Shown: positions 5,722 through 15,707 of the stretch, in pieces | Numbering within the stretch: the stretch's first letter is position 1 | How the letters are laid out: the number at the start of each line of letters is the position of its first letter | NCBI GenBank assembly: GCA_021828085.1 | Contig: JAKATE010000017.1 | Location: 1 to 19,814, forward strand | Source: Thermoplasmata archaeon | GTDB taxonomy: Archaea > Thermoplasmatota > Thermoplasmata > Lutacidiplasmatales > UBA184 | Direction: 5' to 3' | DNA length: 19,814 nucleotides | The notes under the pieces: model-generated | The model's input: only the letters and a program-made list of their open reading frames with translations | Databases searched by the model: none | Told to the model about the DNA's origin: nothing | Position numbers and translations under genes: made by a program

Positions 5722-6904
5722 GGGACCCCTCCGCGGCGGGCTCCGGCTCGAACTCGACCAGGAGCACGCCATTCTCGAAGGTCGCCCGGGCCACGGGGAG
5801 GCTCGCGTAGGCGACGGGGAGGGTCAGCGAGCGCTTGTACCAGCCGACCTTCACGAAGAGGGTGTCCCCGCGGGCGGAGACGTCGAGCGTCTCGCGCTCG
5901 GCGAAGGGGAGTTCGAGCCTGACGTAGCGTCGGTCCCCCCGGGCGAAGAAGCGGATCGGCCGGCTCCGGGCGAAGATGGTCGTGGGATCGGAGTCCCCGA
6001 AGACATCGTGGCTCAGGCGGAGGAGCTTCTCCTCGCCCAGGACCTCCTCCGGATAGTACGGCACCTGGCGCTGCGGGAGCTCGCCGAAGGACTCCTGGAT
6101 CGCCTGGAGGTTCACCTGCTGCTCCCTCCGCTCGCGTTCCAGGAAGTCCCCCCGGGCCGACGGGGGAAGGACCCGGTTCACCACGACCATCTCCACCGGG
6201 ATGTCGAACAGGTTGAGGTAGGTGTACGCCCGGCGGGTCTCGTTGATCACCATCCGCTGCGGGTTCACCACGAGGCGCACGGAGGTGTGTGCGCTGTCGC
6301 TGAGGAGCTTGCGGACGTCCTTGAAGCGCGTGTAGAGGTCCTCCAGGGTGTCGAAGAAGCGGTCCGAGGGGAGCGGGGTACGCATCATCCGGCCCACCGT
6401 GGGTCGGGCGACCTTGAGGACGTGCCGCTGGAGCTTGAGGAAATGGTCGAAGTACCACTGGAGCACGTCCGGGAAGGAGAGCAGCCTCAGGGTGTCGGCG
6501 GTGGGGGCGGTGTCCATCACCACCACGTCCCAGTTCCCCTCGCGCTGGTAGCGCTGGAGGAGCAACAGGGCGGTGATGAGCTCCATGCCGGGGAAGACCA
6601 CCGCCTCGCGGGCCGTGATCTCCTCGACGCCCTGGGAGGCGAGGAGGGCGCTCAGGTAACCGTAGACCTCCTTCCAGTGCAGCTCCATCTCCCGGAGCAC
6701 GTCGACCTCCTGGCCGTAGAGGTTCGGCTTGATCTCCACCGGGTCCGGGCCCAGCGGGACCAGGAGGGCGTCCCCCAGCGAGTGCGCCCCGTCGGTGGAA
6801 ATGGCGATGGTCCGGTGCTCGAGCTTCGCCGACGCGAGCGCGGTGGCGCTGGCGAGGGAGGTCTTCCCCACGCCCCCCTTCCCCGTGTAGAGCAGCGTCC
6901 TCAC
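5708..6904 (-). CDS. ArsA/Get3-family ATPase with C-terminal HSP20-like domain
   Basis: This 398-residue protein starts at a GTG (6904) overlapping the previous stop as GTGA. The ATPase domain (about 1-300) has the deviant Walker A GKGGVGKTS (8-16), a switch I region STDGAHSLGDAL (usually STDPAHSL) and a switch II region MDTAPTADTLRLL (130-142). From about residue 310 there is a beta-rich segment ending VLLVEFEPEP that fits the ArsA_HSP20 domain, an alpha-crystallin-like fold found at the end of single-domain prokaryotic ArsA proteins. Get3 relatives deliver tail-anchored membrane proteins; true ArsA drives arsenite efflux. No ArsB, ArsR or ArsD is nearby, so a client-handling or chaperone-like role is more likely than arsenic resistance. 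The location in a translation/replication operon fits a housekeeping function. Confidence 0.92.
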   Translation of the reverse strand: MRTLLYTGKGGVGKTSLASATALASAKLEHRTIAISTDGAHSLGDALLVPLGPDPVEIKPNLYGQEVDVLREMELHWKEVYGYLSALLASQGVEEITAREAVVFPGMELITALLLLQRYQREGNWDVVVMDTAPTADTLRLLSFPDVLQWYFDHFLKLQRHVLKVARPTVGRMMRTPLPSDRFFDTLEDLYTRFKDVRKLLSDSAHTSVRLVVNPQRMVINETRRAYTYLNLFDIPVEMVVVNRVLPPSARGDFLERERREQQVNLQAIQESFGELPQRQVPYYPEEVLGEEKLLRLSHDVFGDSDPTTIFARSRPIRFFARGDRRYVRLELPFAERETLDVSARGDTLFVKVGWYKRSLTLPVAYASLPVARATFENGVLLVEFEPEPAAEGSRAHP

Positions 6905-7063
6905 GGCCCGCTCATCTCCAGGGCGTCGGGGAGCTCCTCCTCCAGGACGAAGGTCCCCTTGTAGCCGCAGCGCCGGCAGGTGTAGGTCGAGCCGGTGAAG
7001 AGCGTCACGTCGCGGTCGATCTCGTGCGAGCGGCAGTGCGGGCAGAGGAGGACCGCGCGGACC

Positions 7064-7086
<23 letters not shown>
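6901..7086 (-). CDS. Small zinc-ribbon protein
   Basis: The 61-residue protein carries two Cys pairs, CPHC (Cys15, Cys18) and CRRC (Cys37, Cys40), spaced as in a zinc ribbon. A basic N-terminus (PRRHRPKVR) and an acidic C-terminus (LEEELPDALE) flank it. The GTG start at 7086 lies 23 bases inside the end of gyrA, and the stop overlaps the ArsA start as GTGA, so translation is probably coupled on both sides. The fold suggests nucleic-acid or protein binding. No named family recognised; transcription-factor-S-like ribbons differ in motif. Confidence 0.8.
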
Positions 7087-9576
<2,490 letters not shown>

Positions 9577-9580
<4 letters not shown>

Positions 9581-10992
9581 GGGGCATCGCTCCGGCCGCC
9601 CGCGCCGGCAAGCCCTCCCACGTGGAAGGGCTGCCCGGCCAGGAGGCGGTCGGCCTCCCGAAGGAATGCCGCCTCTTCTCCCTTCGGTATGCTCGCCCCG
9701 CTGGCCACCCGGTGCCCCCCTCCCTCCCCGCCGACGGCCTGGGCCGCTTGCCGGCAGGTCTCGGCGAGGTCCAGCCCCCGGTCGGTCAGCCGCGGGGTAC
9801 CCCGCGCCGAGACCTTCACCACGTCCCCCTGCCGCGCGAGGGCGAAGACCGGTCGGTCCGGATCGAGGAGGTAGGCGAGGGCGAGACCGGCCACCGGCCC
9901 GGCGAGGGCGGGCTCGTCCAGGGAAAAGGCCTGGAGGTGCTCCCGGACCTCGAGCCCCTCTCCGCGCTCCAGGCGGGCGAGCTCCGCGAGCACCCGGGAG
10001 CGCCAGTGCTGCTCGAGCTCCTTCGCCCGCTCCCGAGCGCTCCGGTCCCCCAGCGCGAGGGCAATCCCCAGGGACGGCCTCCCTTCGCGCCCGCAGGCGT
10101 TCTGGAGCGTGGAGAGCCAGCCCACGTCCTCCTCCTCGGGCTGGAGGAGGAGCCGCTCCTCGCGGACCCGTTCGCAGAACTCCGGGCGGGCCCCCTGGGC
10201 GATCAACTGGAGGAGGAGGGCGCTCGTGAGGCGCCGGAGCGCCTCCGGGCGGAGCGATGAGAGAGGCTCCCGCGGGTCCTCTCCGAGGTCCTCGAGGAAG
10301 TTCCGAACGGCCCCGGGGTTCCCGGAGAGCCCCCGGAAGTACGGGTCCACCGAGCCCGCGATCGACGGGGCGAGCTCGCCTTCCGCGAGGCTGAGCGCCG
10401 GTCGCCGCTGGAGGAGCCCCTGCGCCTCGGCCCGAGCGAGGACGCTCTGGTTGAGCCCCCGGAAGCCCCCCACGTGCATCCGGTCGGCGACGGCTCCGGC
10501 GAAGGCCCACGCGACGAGGTCGGCGTTCTCCTCCGAGAGCCGGCGGGCGAAGAGGTAGGTGAGTACGCTCGCCGAGCACTCGCTCATGCCGTCGACCCCC
10601 CAGTGGTGGGGGTTCACCACCACCAACCCCTCACGGGGGGGCGGGGGACCCAGGGGACGGTGGTGGTCCAGGACGATCACCGGTTGGGGGTGGCGGGAGA
10701 GGAGCTCCAGATAGCTCTCCCCGGTGTCCACCACCAGCACCGGGCCGGCGATCCGTGCGAGGAGGGCACGGATCCGCCCCTCCTCGAGGCTGAAGAGCGC
10801 CGTGAGCTGCCAGCGACGCCCCCAGCGGGAGAGGGCGCGGGCGGCCACCGAGGCCGATGCGATGCCGTCCCCGTCGTTGTGGTAGAGCACCCGCCAGCGC
10901 CCGGGGGTCGAGGAGAGCAGACGCTCGGCCCGCTCCAGTTCCGACAACGCTCCGGGGCGCCCTTCAAGCTCAGGAAGGGCGCCGGAGCTCAC
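9577..10992 (-). CDS. DHH/DHHA1 phosphoesterase, GAN/archaeal RecJ-like nuclease
   Basis: The 471-residue protein starts at the GTG at 10992, overlapping the S15 stop as GTGA. The DHH domain has motif I HNDGDGIASA (His38, Asp40, Asp42), motif II VVDTGES (Asp89), motif III VLDHHRP (Asp109-His111) and a later GAVADRM. The C-terminal DHHA1 part has GGHRVASG. These are the metal ligands and nucleic-acid-binding signature of RecJ-like single-strand exonucleases. The gene directly after S15 in many euryarchaea encodes GAN, the nuclease bound to the GINS part of the replicative helicase complex, related to Cdc45. Context and motifs together point to GAN or a close relative; direction of digestion cannot be read from sequence. 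Confidence 0.88.
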
Positions 10993-11444
10993 TGGACCTG
11001 CAGCGCGGCGGTCTCGGCCCGGTACCGCCAGTCGGCTGGCAGGACCCCGCGGCGCCGGTAGTAGTGGGAGAGGCGGCGGATCTTCGACTCCACCAGCGAG
11101 AGGCCCCGCCGGTTGGAGAGGTCCTTGGGATGCCGCTCCAGATGCTGCTGCAGGTGGACCACGCGCTGGAGGAGCGCGGCGAGGTCCTCCGGCAGGGCGC
11201 CGGCCTGTCCCTTCGACTTCAGCAGCGGGACCATCCGCTGCCCGGTCACCAGGCGGACCGAGGGGACGCCGTGGGTGTCCCGGAGGGTCAGGCCGATGCG
11301 CGCCGGGGAGAGACCGGTCTGGCTGAGCTTGACGGCCTCCTCGACCACCTCCTCCTTGTCCAGCGGGACCCAGGCGGGGAGGGAGGCGGGGTAGGGCCGG
11401 TGGCTCGCGGAGCGGCCCCGGTGGCTGGAGTGCAGTCGGCTCAT
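10989..11444 (-). CDS. rps15: Small-subunit ribosomal protein S15 (archaeal S13e type)
   Basis: The 151-residue protein is the long archaeal/eukaryotic form of S15. It has the N-terminal extension MSRLHSSHRGRSASHRP, the LSQTGLSPARIGLTLRD region, and the conserved core HLERHPKDLSNRRGL followed by RRLSHYYRRRGVLP. It binds the central domain of 16S rRNA early in assembly. It starts the operon that continues with the DHH nuclease and gyrA. Its ATG at 11444 follows a clear TATA-like box and has no leader long enough for a ribosome binding site. Confidence 0.97.
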   Translation of the reverse strand: MSRLHSSHRGRSASHRPYPASLPAWVPLDKEEVVEEAVKLSQTGLSPARIGLTLRDTHGVPSVRLVTGQRMVPLLKSKGQAGALPEDLAALLQRVVHLQQHLERHPKDLSNRRGLSLVESKIRRLSHYYRRRGVLPADWRYRAETAALQVQ

Positions 11445-11470
11445 GGAGGGGGAGGTCGCGACCGAGGAGG

Positions 11471-11483
11471 GATACTTAAGAGT
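11471..11483 (-). promoter_or_regulatory. TATA-like box of the S15-DHH-gyrA-ArsA operon
   Basis: The coding strand reads CTCTTAAGTATCC, centred about 31 bp before the S15 ATG at 11444. It is one of the strongest A+T islands in the window and probably drives the whole six-gene operon, since the downstream genes overlap or abut. Confidence 0.6.
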
Positions 11484-11599
11484 AACGTCGGTCGGCCCTC
11501 CCCGGGGGGGCCTCAGCGCCCTCCCCGCCCGACCCCCGGGAGCCCCCGGATCCTGGGGTCGTTCGGAGCGGCGGCCGCGGAGTGTTAACTTTCCCAAAA

Positions 11600-11610
11600 A
11601 GCGTATAATC
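11600..11610 (+). promoter_or_regulatory. TATA-like box of the APC permease gene
   Basis: AGCGTATAATC lies about 42 bp before the ATG at 11648, so a short leader of roughly 15 nt is expected, unlike the leaderless spacing seen elsewhere. A wider A+T-rich stretch (GTTAACTTTCCCAAAAAGC, 11584-11602) just upstream could hold a BRE or regulator site. Confidence 0.5.
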
Positions 11611-11647
11611 GTCTTGTAGGTCGCTCCCGTGCCGGAGCGATCCTCCC

Positions 11648-13135
11648 ATGGGAGACCTCCCCGCTCCCCCCACCCCCGCAAGCTCCGCCGGCCCCGGTCG
11701 GGAGGCTCCCCCCCGGCTGCGGCGGAACGTCTTCCATCTGCTGGACCTCATCCCCCTCTCCACCTCCAGCGTCGCCCCCACGTTCAGCATCGCGGCGGCC
11801 TTCGGGGTCATGGTCGCCTACGCCGGCCCCCAGGCCATCATGTCCGTCCTCTTCGCCTTCCCCCTCTTCCTCTTCGCCGCGCTGCTCTTCCGGCAGTTGA
11901 ACATCCACTATCCCCACGCAGGCGCCTCCTACCACTGGGGGAGCCGCATCGTGGGACGCCGTTTCGGGGGGCTGCAGGCGTGGATCGTGACCCTGGCCTA
12001 CTTCCTCTCCCTGCCCCCCATCCTCGTCCCGGCGGGGGCGTACACCCTGAGCCTGCTCGCCTCCTTCCAACTCGTCTCCCCGGCCGTCGTCTCCAGCATC
12101 TTCTGGCAGTCCATGACCGGCATCGCCTGGGCCGGTGTCGCCGCCCTCCCCCTCGTCCTCGGCGCCAAGCCCACTGCCCGCTTCACGGAGGGGTTCCTCC
12201 TGGTGGAGCTGGTGATCCTCGGGGCCTTCCTGGGGGTCGGCCTCCTCGCCCTCCCCACCCACACCGTAAACCCCCCCTCCCTCTCCTGGTTCTTCTCCAC
12301 CCGCATCAACCCGCTCGACTTCGCCCTGGCGCTGGTCGTGGTGGCCACCATCCTGGACGGCTGGGAGATCGACAGCTACGCCTCGGAGGAGGCGAGGCGC
12401 CCCCGGGACTGGCCGGGGCTCTCGGGGATCCTCGGGCTCGTCTCCGTCTTCGCCATCTATCTGATCACCATGCCCCTCATGGTGGCGGAGACCCCGCTCG
12501 CGGCGCTCTCCTCGAGCCCCGACCCCCTGGCCACCTGGATTGGGGGGGTGATGCCCTCCGCCACCTGGGGGATGGACCTCGCGGTGATCATCTCCACGGC
12601 GAGCTCGCTCTGGCTCACCGCCTTCATCCTGAGCCGGGCCTGGTTCGCCCTGGGGCGCGACGGGCTGCTGCCGGGGGCGTTCGCCCGGCTCCACCGGCGT
12701 TTCCAGAGCCCCTGGATCAGCGTGGCGGTGATCACTTCGGCCGAAGTGGGGGTGCAGCTGACCGAGCTCACCTCCTCCTCCGTCTTCGCCTTCTTCAGCG
12801 TGGTCCTCACCGCCGCCGGCATCTTCCTGATGCTGGAGTTCTCTTTGGACGCGATCTCCGCCACCGTGGGACTGCGCAAGGCCCACCGGGCCCTCCGCGT
12901 GGAGCATGGCGCCCTCCGTCACTCCCACCCTTTCTACCGGATCGTCGCCCCCATCACCGCGGGGGGCATGCTCGCCATCGTCGTCATCGGGCTCTACACC
13001 AACGTCACGCTCCTCTACGTCTCGAGCGCCCTGCTGGTCCCGGCCGTCTACTTCGTCTGGCGCGCCGCGCGGACGCCTTCCCTCGCCCCGCCCCTCGAGC
13101 CCGAGGTCCTGGGGAGCGAGCCCGCAGCCCCCTGA
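11648..13135 (+). CDS. APC-superfamily amino acid/polyamine permease
   Basis: This 495-residue integral membrane protein shows about 12 hydrophobic helices. It begins after a Pro/Ala-rich cytoplasmic N-terminus with the APC-type helix 1 DLIPLSTSSVAPTFSIAAAFG and continues with the HYPHAGASYHWGSRIVG segment (helix 2-3 region), whose PxxGGxY-like core is typical of amino acid permeases. The loop WEIDSYASEEARRPRD, also conserved in the superfamily, follows TM6-7, and ALGRDGLLPGAFARLHRRFQ marks the TM8-9 loop. It probably imports or exchanges an amino acid or polyamine using the proton or sodium gradient; the substrate cannot be assigned. It is divergent from S15 and convergent with the winged-helix-like gene. 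Confidence 0.9.
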   Translation: MGDLPAPPTPASSAGPGREAPPRLRRNVFHLLDLIPLSTSSVAPTFSIAAAFGVMVAYAGPQAIMSVLFAFPLFLFAALLFRQLNIHYPHAGASYHWGSRIVGRRFGGLQAWIVTLAYFLSLPPILVPAGAYTLSLLASFQLVSPAVVSSIFWQSMTGIAWAGVAALPLVLGAKPTARFTEGFLLVELVILGAFLGVGLLALPTHTVNPPSLSWFFSTRINPLDFALALVVVATILDGWEIDSYASEEARRPRDWPGLSGILGLVSVFAIYLITMPLMVAETPLAALSSSPDPLATWIGGVMPSATWGMDLAVIISTASSLWLTAFILSRAWFALGRDGLLPGAFARLHRRFQSPWISVAVITSAEVGVQLTELTSSSVFAFFSVVLTAAGIFLMLEFSLDAISATVGLRKAHRALRVEHGALRHSHPFYRIVAPITAGGMLAIVVIGLYTNVTLLYVSSALLVPAVYFVWRAARTPSLAPPLEPEVLGSEPAAP

Positions 13136-13199
13136 GCGACGGGCCCCTCCCCGGCGCGGAGGCCAGGCTCGCGGCACCGTCGCGAGGGGGGCGCTCAGG
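13131..13199. terminator. Nested inverted repeats spanning two convergent stop codons
   Basis: CCTGAGCG (13131-13138, containing the permease stop TGA) is perfectly complementary to CGCTCAGG (13192-13199, containing the TCA stop of the opposite gene). Inside it GCGACGG (13136-13142) can instead pair with CCGTCGC (13177-13183), and CCTCC with GGAGG around 13147-13162. The arrangement suits a bidirectional transcript end, but there is no U-tract, so termination is only inferred. Confidence 0.35.
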
Positions 13200-13641
13200 T
13201 GAGGCGGCCTTCGTTCTGGACGGAGTTCGCCAGGAACTCCTTCCCTGCCACGTCGATCCGGTAGTGCGGTCCCATGTTCCGCTGTCGGGTCCACGAGTGG
13301 GCCCCTGCCCCGATGTAGCGGACCATCTGGTTGCGCAAGAGGAGTCCCAGGGCGACGGGAACGCTGACCCCGGCCTGTCGGACCCCCCAGAACTCGGCCG
13401 ATTGGAACTCGAGCTCCGCGAGCTCCAGGCCCTTCTCCTGCTCCCGGTCGTAGCTCTCCGCCGCGTTGAGCAGCCGGAGGAGCTCGAGGAGCGTGGCCCG
13501 GAGGGGGTCGTTGGGAGCCCCCCGGGCCTCCCCGATCGTCGGGGTCGCCGAAGGGGGGGCCGTCGGAGGACCCGTGCGGAGGGCGGGGGAGAACCCCGTC
13601 CGGGGAGGGATCGAGGAACTGCCCGGGCGCGTCTCCGGCAT
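13195..13641 (-). CDS. Unrecognised winged-helix-like protein
   Basis: The 148-residue protein starts at the ATG at 13641. The first 45 or so residues are Pro/Ser/Thr-rich and probably disordered. The rest looks folded: a helix with LRATLLELLRLLNAAESYDR, a helix-turn-helix-like stretch around GVSVPVALGLLLRNQMVRYI, and a wing-like end GPHYRIDVAGKEFLAN. The YRI...GKEFL ending is typical of winged-helix DNA-binding domains in archaea. I do not recognise a named family and infer a regulator or RNA/DNA-binding role at low confidence. It follows fibrillarin by 47 bases but has its own TATA-like box. Confidence 0.65.
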   Translation of the reverse strand: MPETRPGSSSIPPRTGFSPALRTGPPTAPPSATPTIGEARGAPNDPLRATLLELLRLLNAAESYDREQEKGLELAELEFQSAEFWGVRQAGVSVPVALGLLLRNQMVRYIGAGAHSWTRQRNMGPHYRIDVAGKEFLANSVQNEGRLT

Positions 13642-13665
13642 GGAGGAAGAATAGCCTCCCGGGGG

Positions 13666-13675
13666 GTTATGAAAG
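13666..13675 (-). promoter_or_regulatory. TATA-like box of the winged-helix-like gene
   Basis: The coding strand reads CTTTCATAAC, centred about 29 bp before the ATG at 13641, between the fibrillarin stop and this start. It suggests independent leaderless transcription and supports this start codon over longer readings of the frame. Confidence 0.5.
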
Positions 13676-13688
13676 TGGCGCCCCGGCC

Positions 13689-14351
13689 TCAGCCGGGAGC
13701 CCCGAGGACCAGGGCGAAGTGGCCCCGGGCGAAAGGGGCGAGGTCGACGCTCTCCCGCAGCTCCAGGCCTCCCTCCCCCAGGGCCCGCTCCGCCGACCGG
13801 AGGACCTCCCGGGGGGTGGCGGTCTGCGTCACGGAGCGGGTCTTCAGCATGAGCAGGATCTCGGCCCGCGGCTTGGCGCAGGCCCGGACGTTCTCGAGGA
13901 GGACCTCCACCTGGTCGCGCTGGGCCACGTCCTGGTAGAGGAGCTCCACCTCCCCCACCTCGGCCCGGTAGCGCTCCGGTAAGTGGGCGTCGGCGAGGAG
14001 CGGGTAGAGGTTCTCCCTCCGGCGGGCGAGCGCCAGGAGGGCGCCGAAGGTCCGGGGGGACTTCTCCACCCCGAAGAGCCGGGCCTGGGGGAGGATATCG
14101 GAGAGGTGGCTCAACGTGGTCCCGTGGCTTGCGCCGAGGTAGAGCAGCCGGTGCACGCGGGCGAAGGGCCAGGCGCGCCCCCCGCGCAGCAGGTAGGCGG
14201 AGAGCTTGCTCCGGAAAGGGTCCCAGCGCCGGAACTCCTGTCCCTCCTCCTCGACGAGGTCCTCCCCGTAGAGCCGGTTCCCCCGGTCCAGGTTGAGCGT
14301 GTAAAGCCCGGGGCCCTGACGATAGACCCCGGGGTCCCGGTAGAGCTCCAC
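13689..14351 (-). CDS. flpA: Fibrillarin-like rRNA/tRNA 2'-O-methyltransferase
   Basis: FlpA is the SAM-dependent catalytic subunit of archaeal C/D-box ribonucleoproteins, which 2'-O-methylate rRNA and tRNA guided by sRNAs, together with Nop5 and L7Ae. The 220-residue protein (GTG start at 14351) is of normal length. Visible motifs are RSKLSAYLL (first catalytic Lys), the SAM loop YLGASHGTTLSHLSD (71-85), GVEKSPR, LLADAHLPERY, YQDVAQRDQ, LMLKTRSVT (second Lys) and the C-terminal APFARGHFAL (catalytic His). In most archaea nop5 is directly adjacent; here the upstream partner is a RidA-type gene 21 bases away, and nop5 is not in the window. Confidence 0.95.
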   Translation of the reverse strand: MELYRDPGVYRQGPGLYTLNLDRGNRLYGEDLVEEEGQEFRRWDPFRSKLSAYLLRGGRAWPFARVHRLLYLGASHGTTLSHLSDILPQARLFGVEKSPRTFGALLALARRRENLYPLLADAHLPERYRAEVGEVELLYQDVAQRDQVEVLLENVRACAKPRAEILLMLKTRSVTQTATPREVLRSAERALGEGGLELRESVDLAPFARGHFALVLGAPG

Positions 14352-14372
14352 GCGCCCCGGTCCTCCCGTTCC

Positions 14373-14849
14373 TCAGGGGCCGCTCTTCACGGCCACCCAG
14401 AGCTCCACCTCGACCGGGGAGTTCATCGGGAGCCGGGCGGTGCCCACGGCGACACGGGCGTGGCCCCCGCGCTCCCCCAGCACCTCTGCGAGGAGGTCGG
14501 AGGCGCCGTTGGCGACGGCGGGCTGGCGCGAGAAGCCCTCCGAGCTCGCCACGTAGACGCCCACGCGCAGCACGCGCACGACGGGGGCAAAGCCTCCCAA
14601 CGCCGAGCGCAGCGCCGCGAGGCCGTTGAGGGCTGCGGCGCGCGCGGCCCGGCGGGCGAGATCCTCCGGGACCTCCCGGTCGACGAGCCCCTCCGCCACC
14701 AGCTTTCCCCCCTCTAGGGGGAGTTGTCCGGAGACGATGGCGAGCGAACCGCTCACCACGACGGGGAGATAGGAGCCCTTCGGGGGCGACGGGCCGGGAG
14801 GGACCGGATGCGTGCTCCACCAGAGATCGGCCGGATCCTGCCCGGGCAT
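14373..14849 (-). CDS. RidA (YjgF/YER057c/UK114) family protein
   Basis: RidA proteins hydrolyse reactive enamines and imines released by PLP enzymes, as trimers with active sites between subunits. The 158-residue product has a family-like GYL/VVVSGSLAIVSGQLPL region, the central LARRAARAAALNGLAALRSA helix, and the C-terminal signature HARVAVGTARLPMNSPVEVE that holds the Arg used by active members. It is somewhat longer than classic RidA (about 130) because of a Pro-rich N-terminus, and is closer to the YjgH/YabJ-like subgroups. ATG at 14849; upstream readings of the frame are low-complexity. It precedes flpA on the same strand, probably in one transcript. Confidence 0.88.
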   Translation of the reverse strand: MPGQDPADLWWSTHPVPPGPSPPKGSYLPVVVSGSLAIVSGQLPLEGGKLVAEGLVDREVPEDLARRAARAAALNGLAALRSALGGFAPVVRVLRVGVYVASSEGFSRQPAVANGASDLLAEVLGERGGHARVAVGTARLPMNSPVEVELWVAVKSGP

Positions 14850-14865
14850 GCCGGCGAGCAAGCCA

Positions 14866-14880
14866 GAAAGACTATGAACC
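14866..14880. promoter_or_regulatory. Single A+T island serving two divergent genes
   Basis: GAAAGACTATGAACC is the only A+T-rich stretch in the 53 bases between the RidA ATG (14849, minus) and the TTG start at 14903 (plus). Its centre, about 14874, is 25 bp from one start and 29 bp from the other, the expected TATA distance for leaderless transcription in both directions (TTCATAGTC on one strand, GACTATGAA on the other). Confidence 0.45.
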
Positions 14881-14902
14881 TTGGTCGGCCCTCCCGAGCG
14901 CC

Positions 14903-15640
14903 TTGACCGCCTCCCTCCTTTCCCCCACCGTCCCCTCGATCCGGCCCGGGGGGGGACGCGCGACCCTCTGGGTGCCCCTGGCCAACAACTCGAGCGCTTC
15001 CACCCCTCCCTCCTCCACGGACCTGCTCGTGCTCCTCCTCTTCGTCGCCGTCGCCGCTGCTGTCGTCGCCTACCTGCTCTACCGACGCCACGCCCGCCGT
15101 TCCCTGGGGACGGACGGGCAGGGCTCCGGCGGCCCCGCCACATCCACGGCCGGGGGCGAAACGGCTTCGGAAGGAGCAGGGGCTGCGAACCCCGCGGGAG
15201 GCCCCGCCGGGGCGGGGGCTACGGCCCCCCTCGAGGCCCCTCAGCTGCCCGTGGGACATCCGAGCGCGTCCGCGACGGACGGGGAGCTCGAGCCGGTGCC
15301 GCTTCCGGTCGCGACCGCCCCGAGCGAGGGCCCCCAGTGCGTGCTCTGCGGGATGCCCCTCCCCTCGGCAGACGCCCCCTGTCCCCATTGTACACCTTCC
15401 CTCGCCCCGCCTTCGGCTGTTCCGGTATCCCCTCTCGAGCCTCCGGCCCCCGAGGTCCCTCCCGAGGGACTGCTCCCCGTCCCCTCCCCGGCGTCTTCGG
15501 GTGGGAGCCCACCCCCGGCAGCCCTGTCCGCGGGAGCCGGTGCGTCTCCCCCCCGTGCGGGGGGCCCCCGCTGCCTCATCTGCGGTGGCCGTCTCGAGTC
15601 CGGGGTCTGCCAGACCTGCGGGATGCACTGGAGCGACTGA
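14903..15640 (+). CDS. Membrane-anchored protein with two zinc ribbons
   Basis: From a TTG start at 14903 the protein has 245 residues. A short N-terminal part is followed by one transmembrane helix (about 40-60, TDLLVLLLFVAVAAAVVAYL) and the basic RRHARR, so the C-terminal part is predicted to be cytoplasmic. A long Gly/Ala/Pro linker leads to a first zinc ribbon (CVLC 146-149, CPHC 160-163), a second Pro-rich linker, and a second ribbon at the very end (CLIC 224-227, CQTC 236-239). I recognise no family. The start is uncertain: a GTG at 14969 is possible, but only the TTG fits the A+T island. Function unknown; a tethered recruiter of nucleic acid or protein would fit. Confidence 0.7.
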   Translation: MTASLLSPTVPSIRPGGGRATLWVPLANNSSASTPPSSTDLLVLLLFVAVAAAVVAYLLYRRHARRSLGTDGQGSGGPATSTAGGETASEGAGAANPAGGPAGAGATAPLEAPQLPVGHPSASATDGELEPVPLPVATAPSEGPQCVLCGMPLPSADAPCPHCTPSLAPPSAVPVSPLEPPAPEVPPEGLLPVPSPASSGGSPPPAALSAGAGASPPRAGGPRCLICGGRLESGVCQTCGMHWSD

Positions 15641-15677
15641 CCCCGGGTTCCCCGGTCACGGGGAGCCGCCGACGCGC

Positions 15678-15687
15678 TCATTAGCCC
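15678..15687 (+). promoter_or_regulatory. Weak TATA-like box of the DUF885 gene
   Basis: CTCATTAGCC is centred about 26 bp before the ATG at 15708. It is short, but is the only A+T-richer stretch between the upstream stop (15640) and this start. Confidence 0.35.
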
Positions 15688-15707
15688 GGAGTCTTCTCCG
15701 GCCCGTC

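Noticed and set aside
9581..10579. N-terminal extension of the GyrA frame by over 300 residues
   Set aside because: The extension overlaps the DHH nuclease gene in another frame; the ATG at 9580 with its ATGA overlap gives a normal GyrA start.
11585..13294. A 569-residue open frame on the minus strand opposite the APC permease
   Set aside because: Its product is Gly/Glu/Asp/Arg-rich repeat-like sequence with no motif; it is the antisense shadow of a clear membrane protein in G+C-rich DNA.
13642..14820. N-terminal extension of the winged-helix-like protein through fibrillarin and RidA
   Set aside because: The added sequence is an out-of-frame reading of those two genes; the ATG at 13641 follows a TATA-like box.
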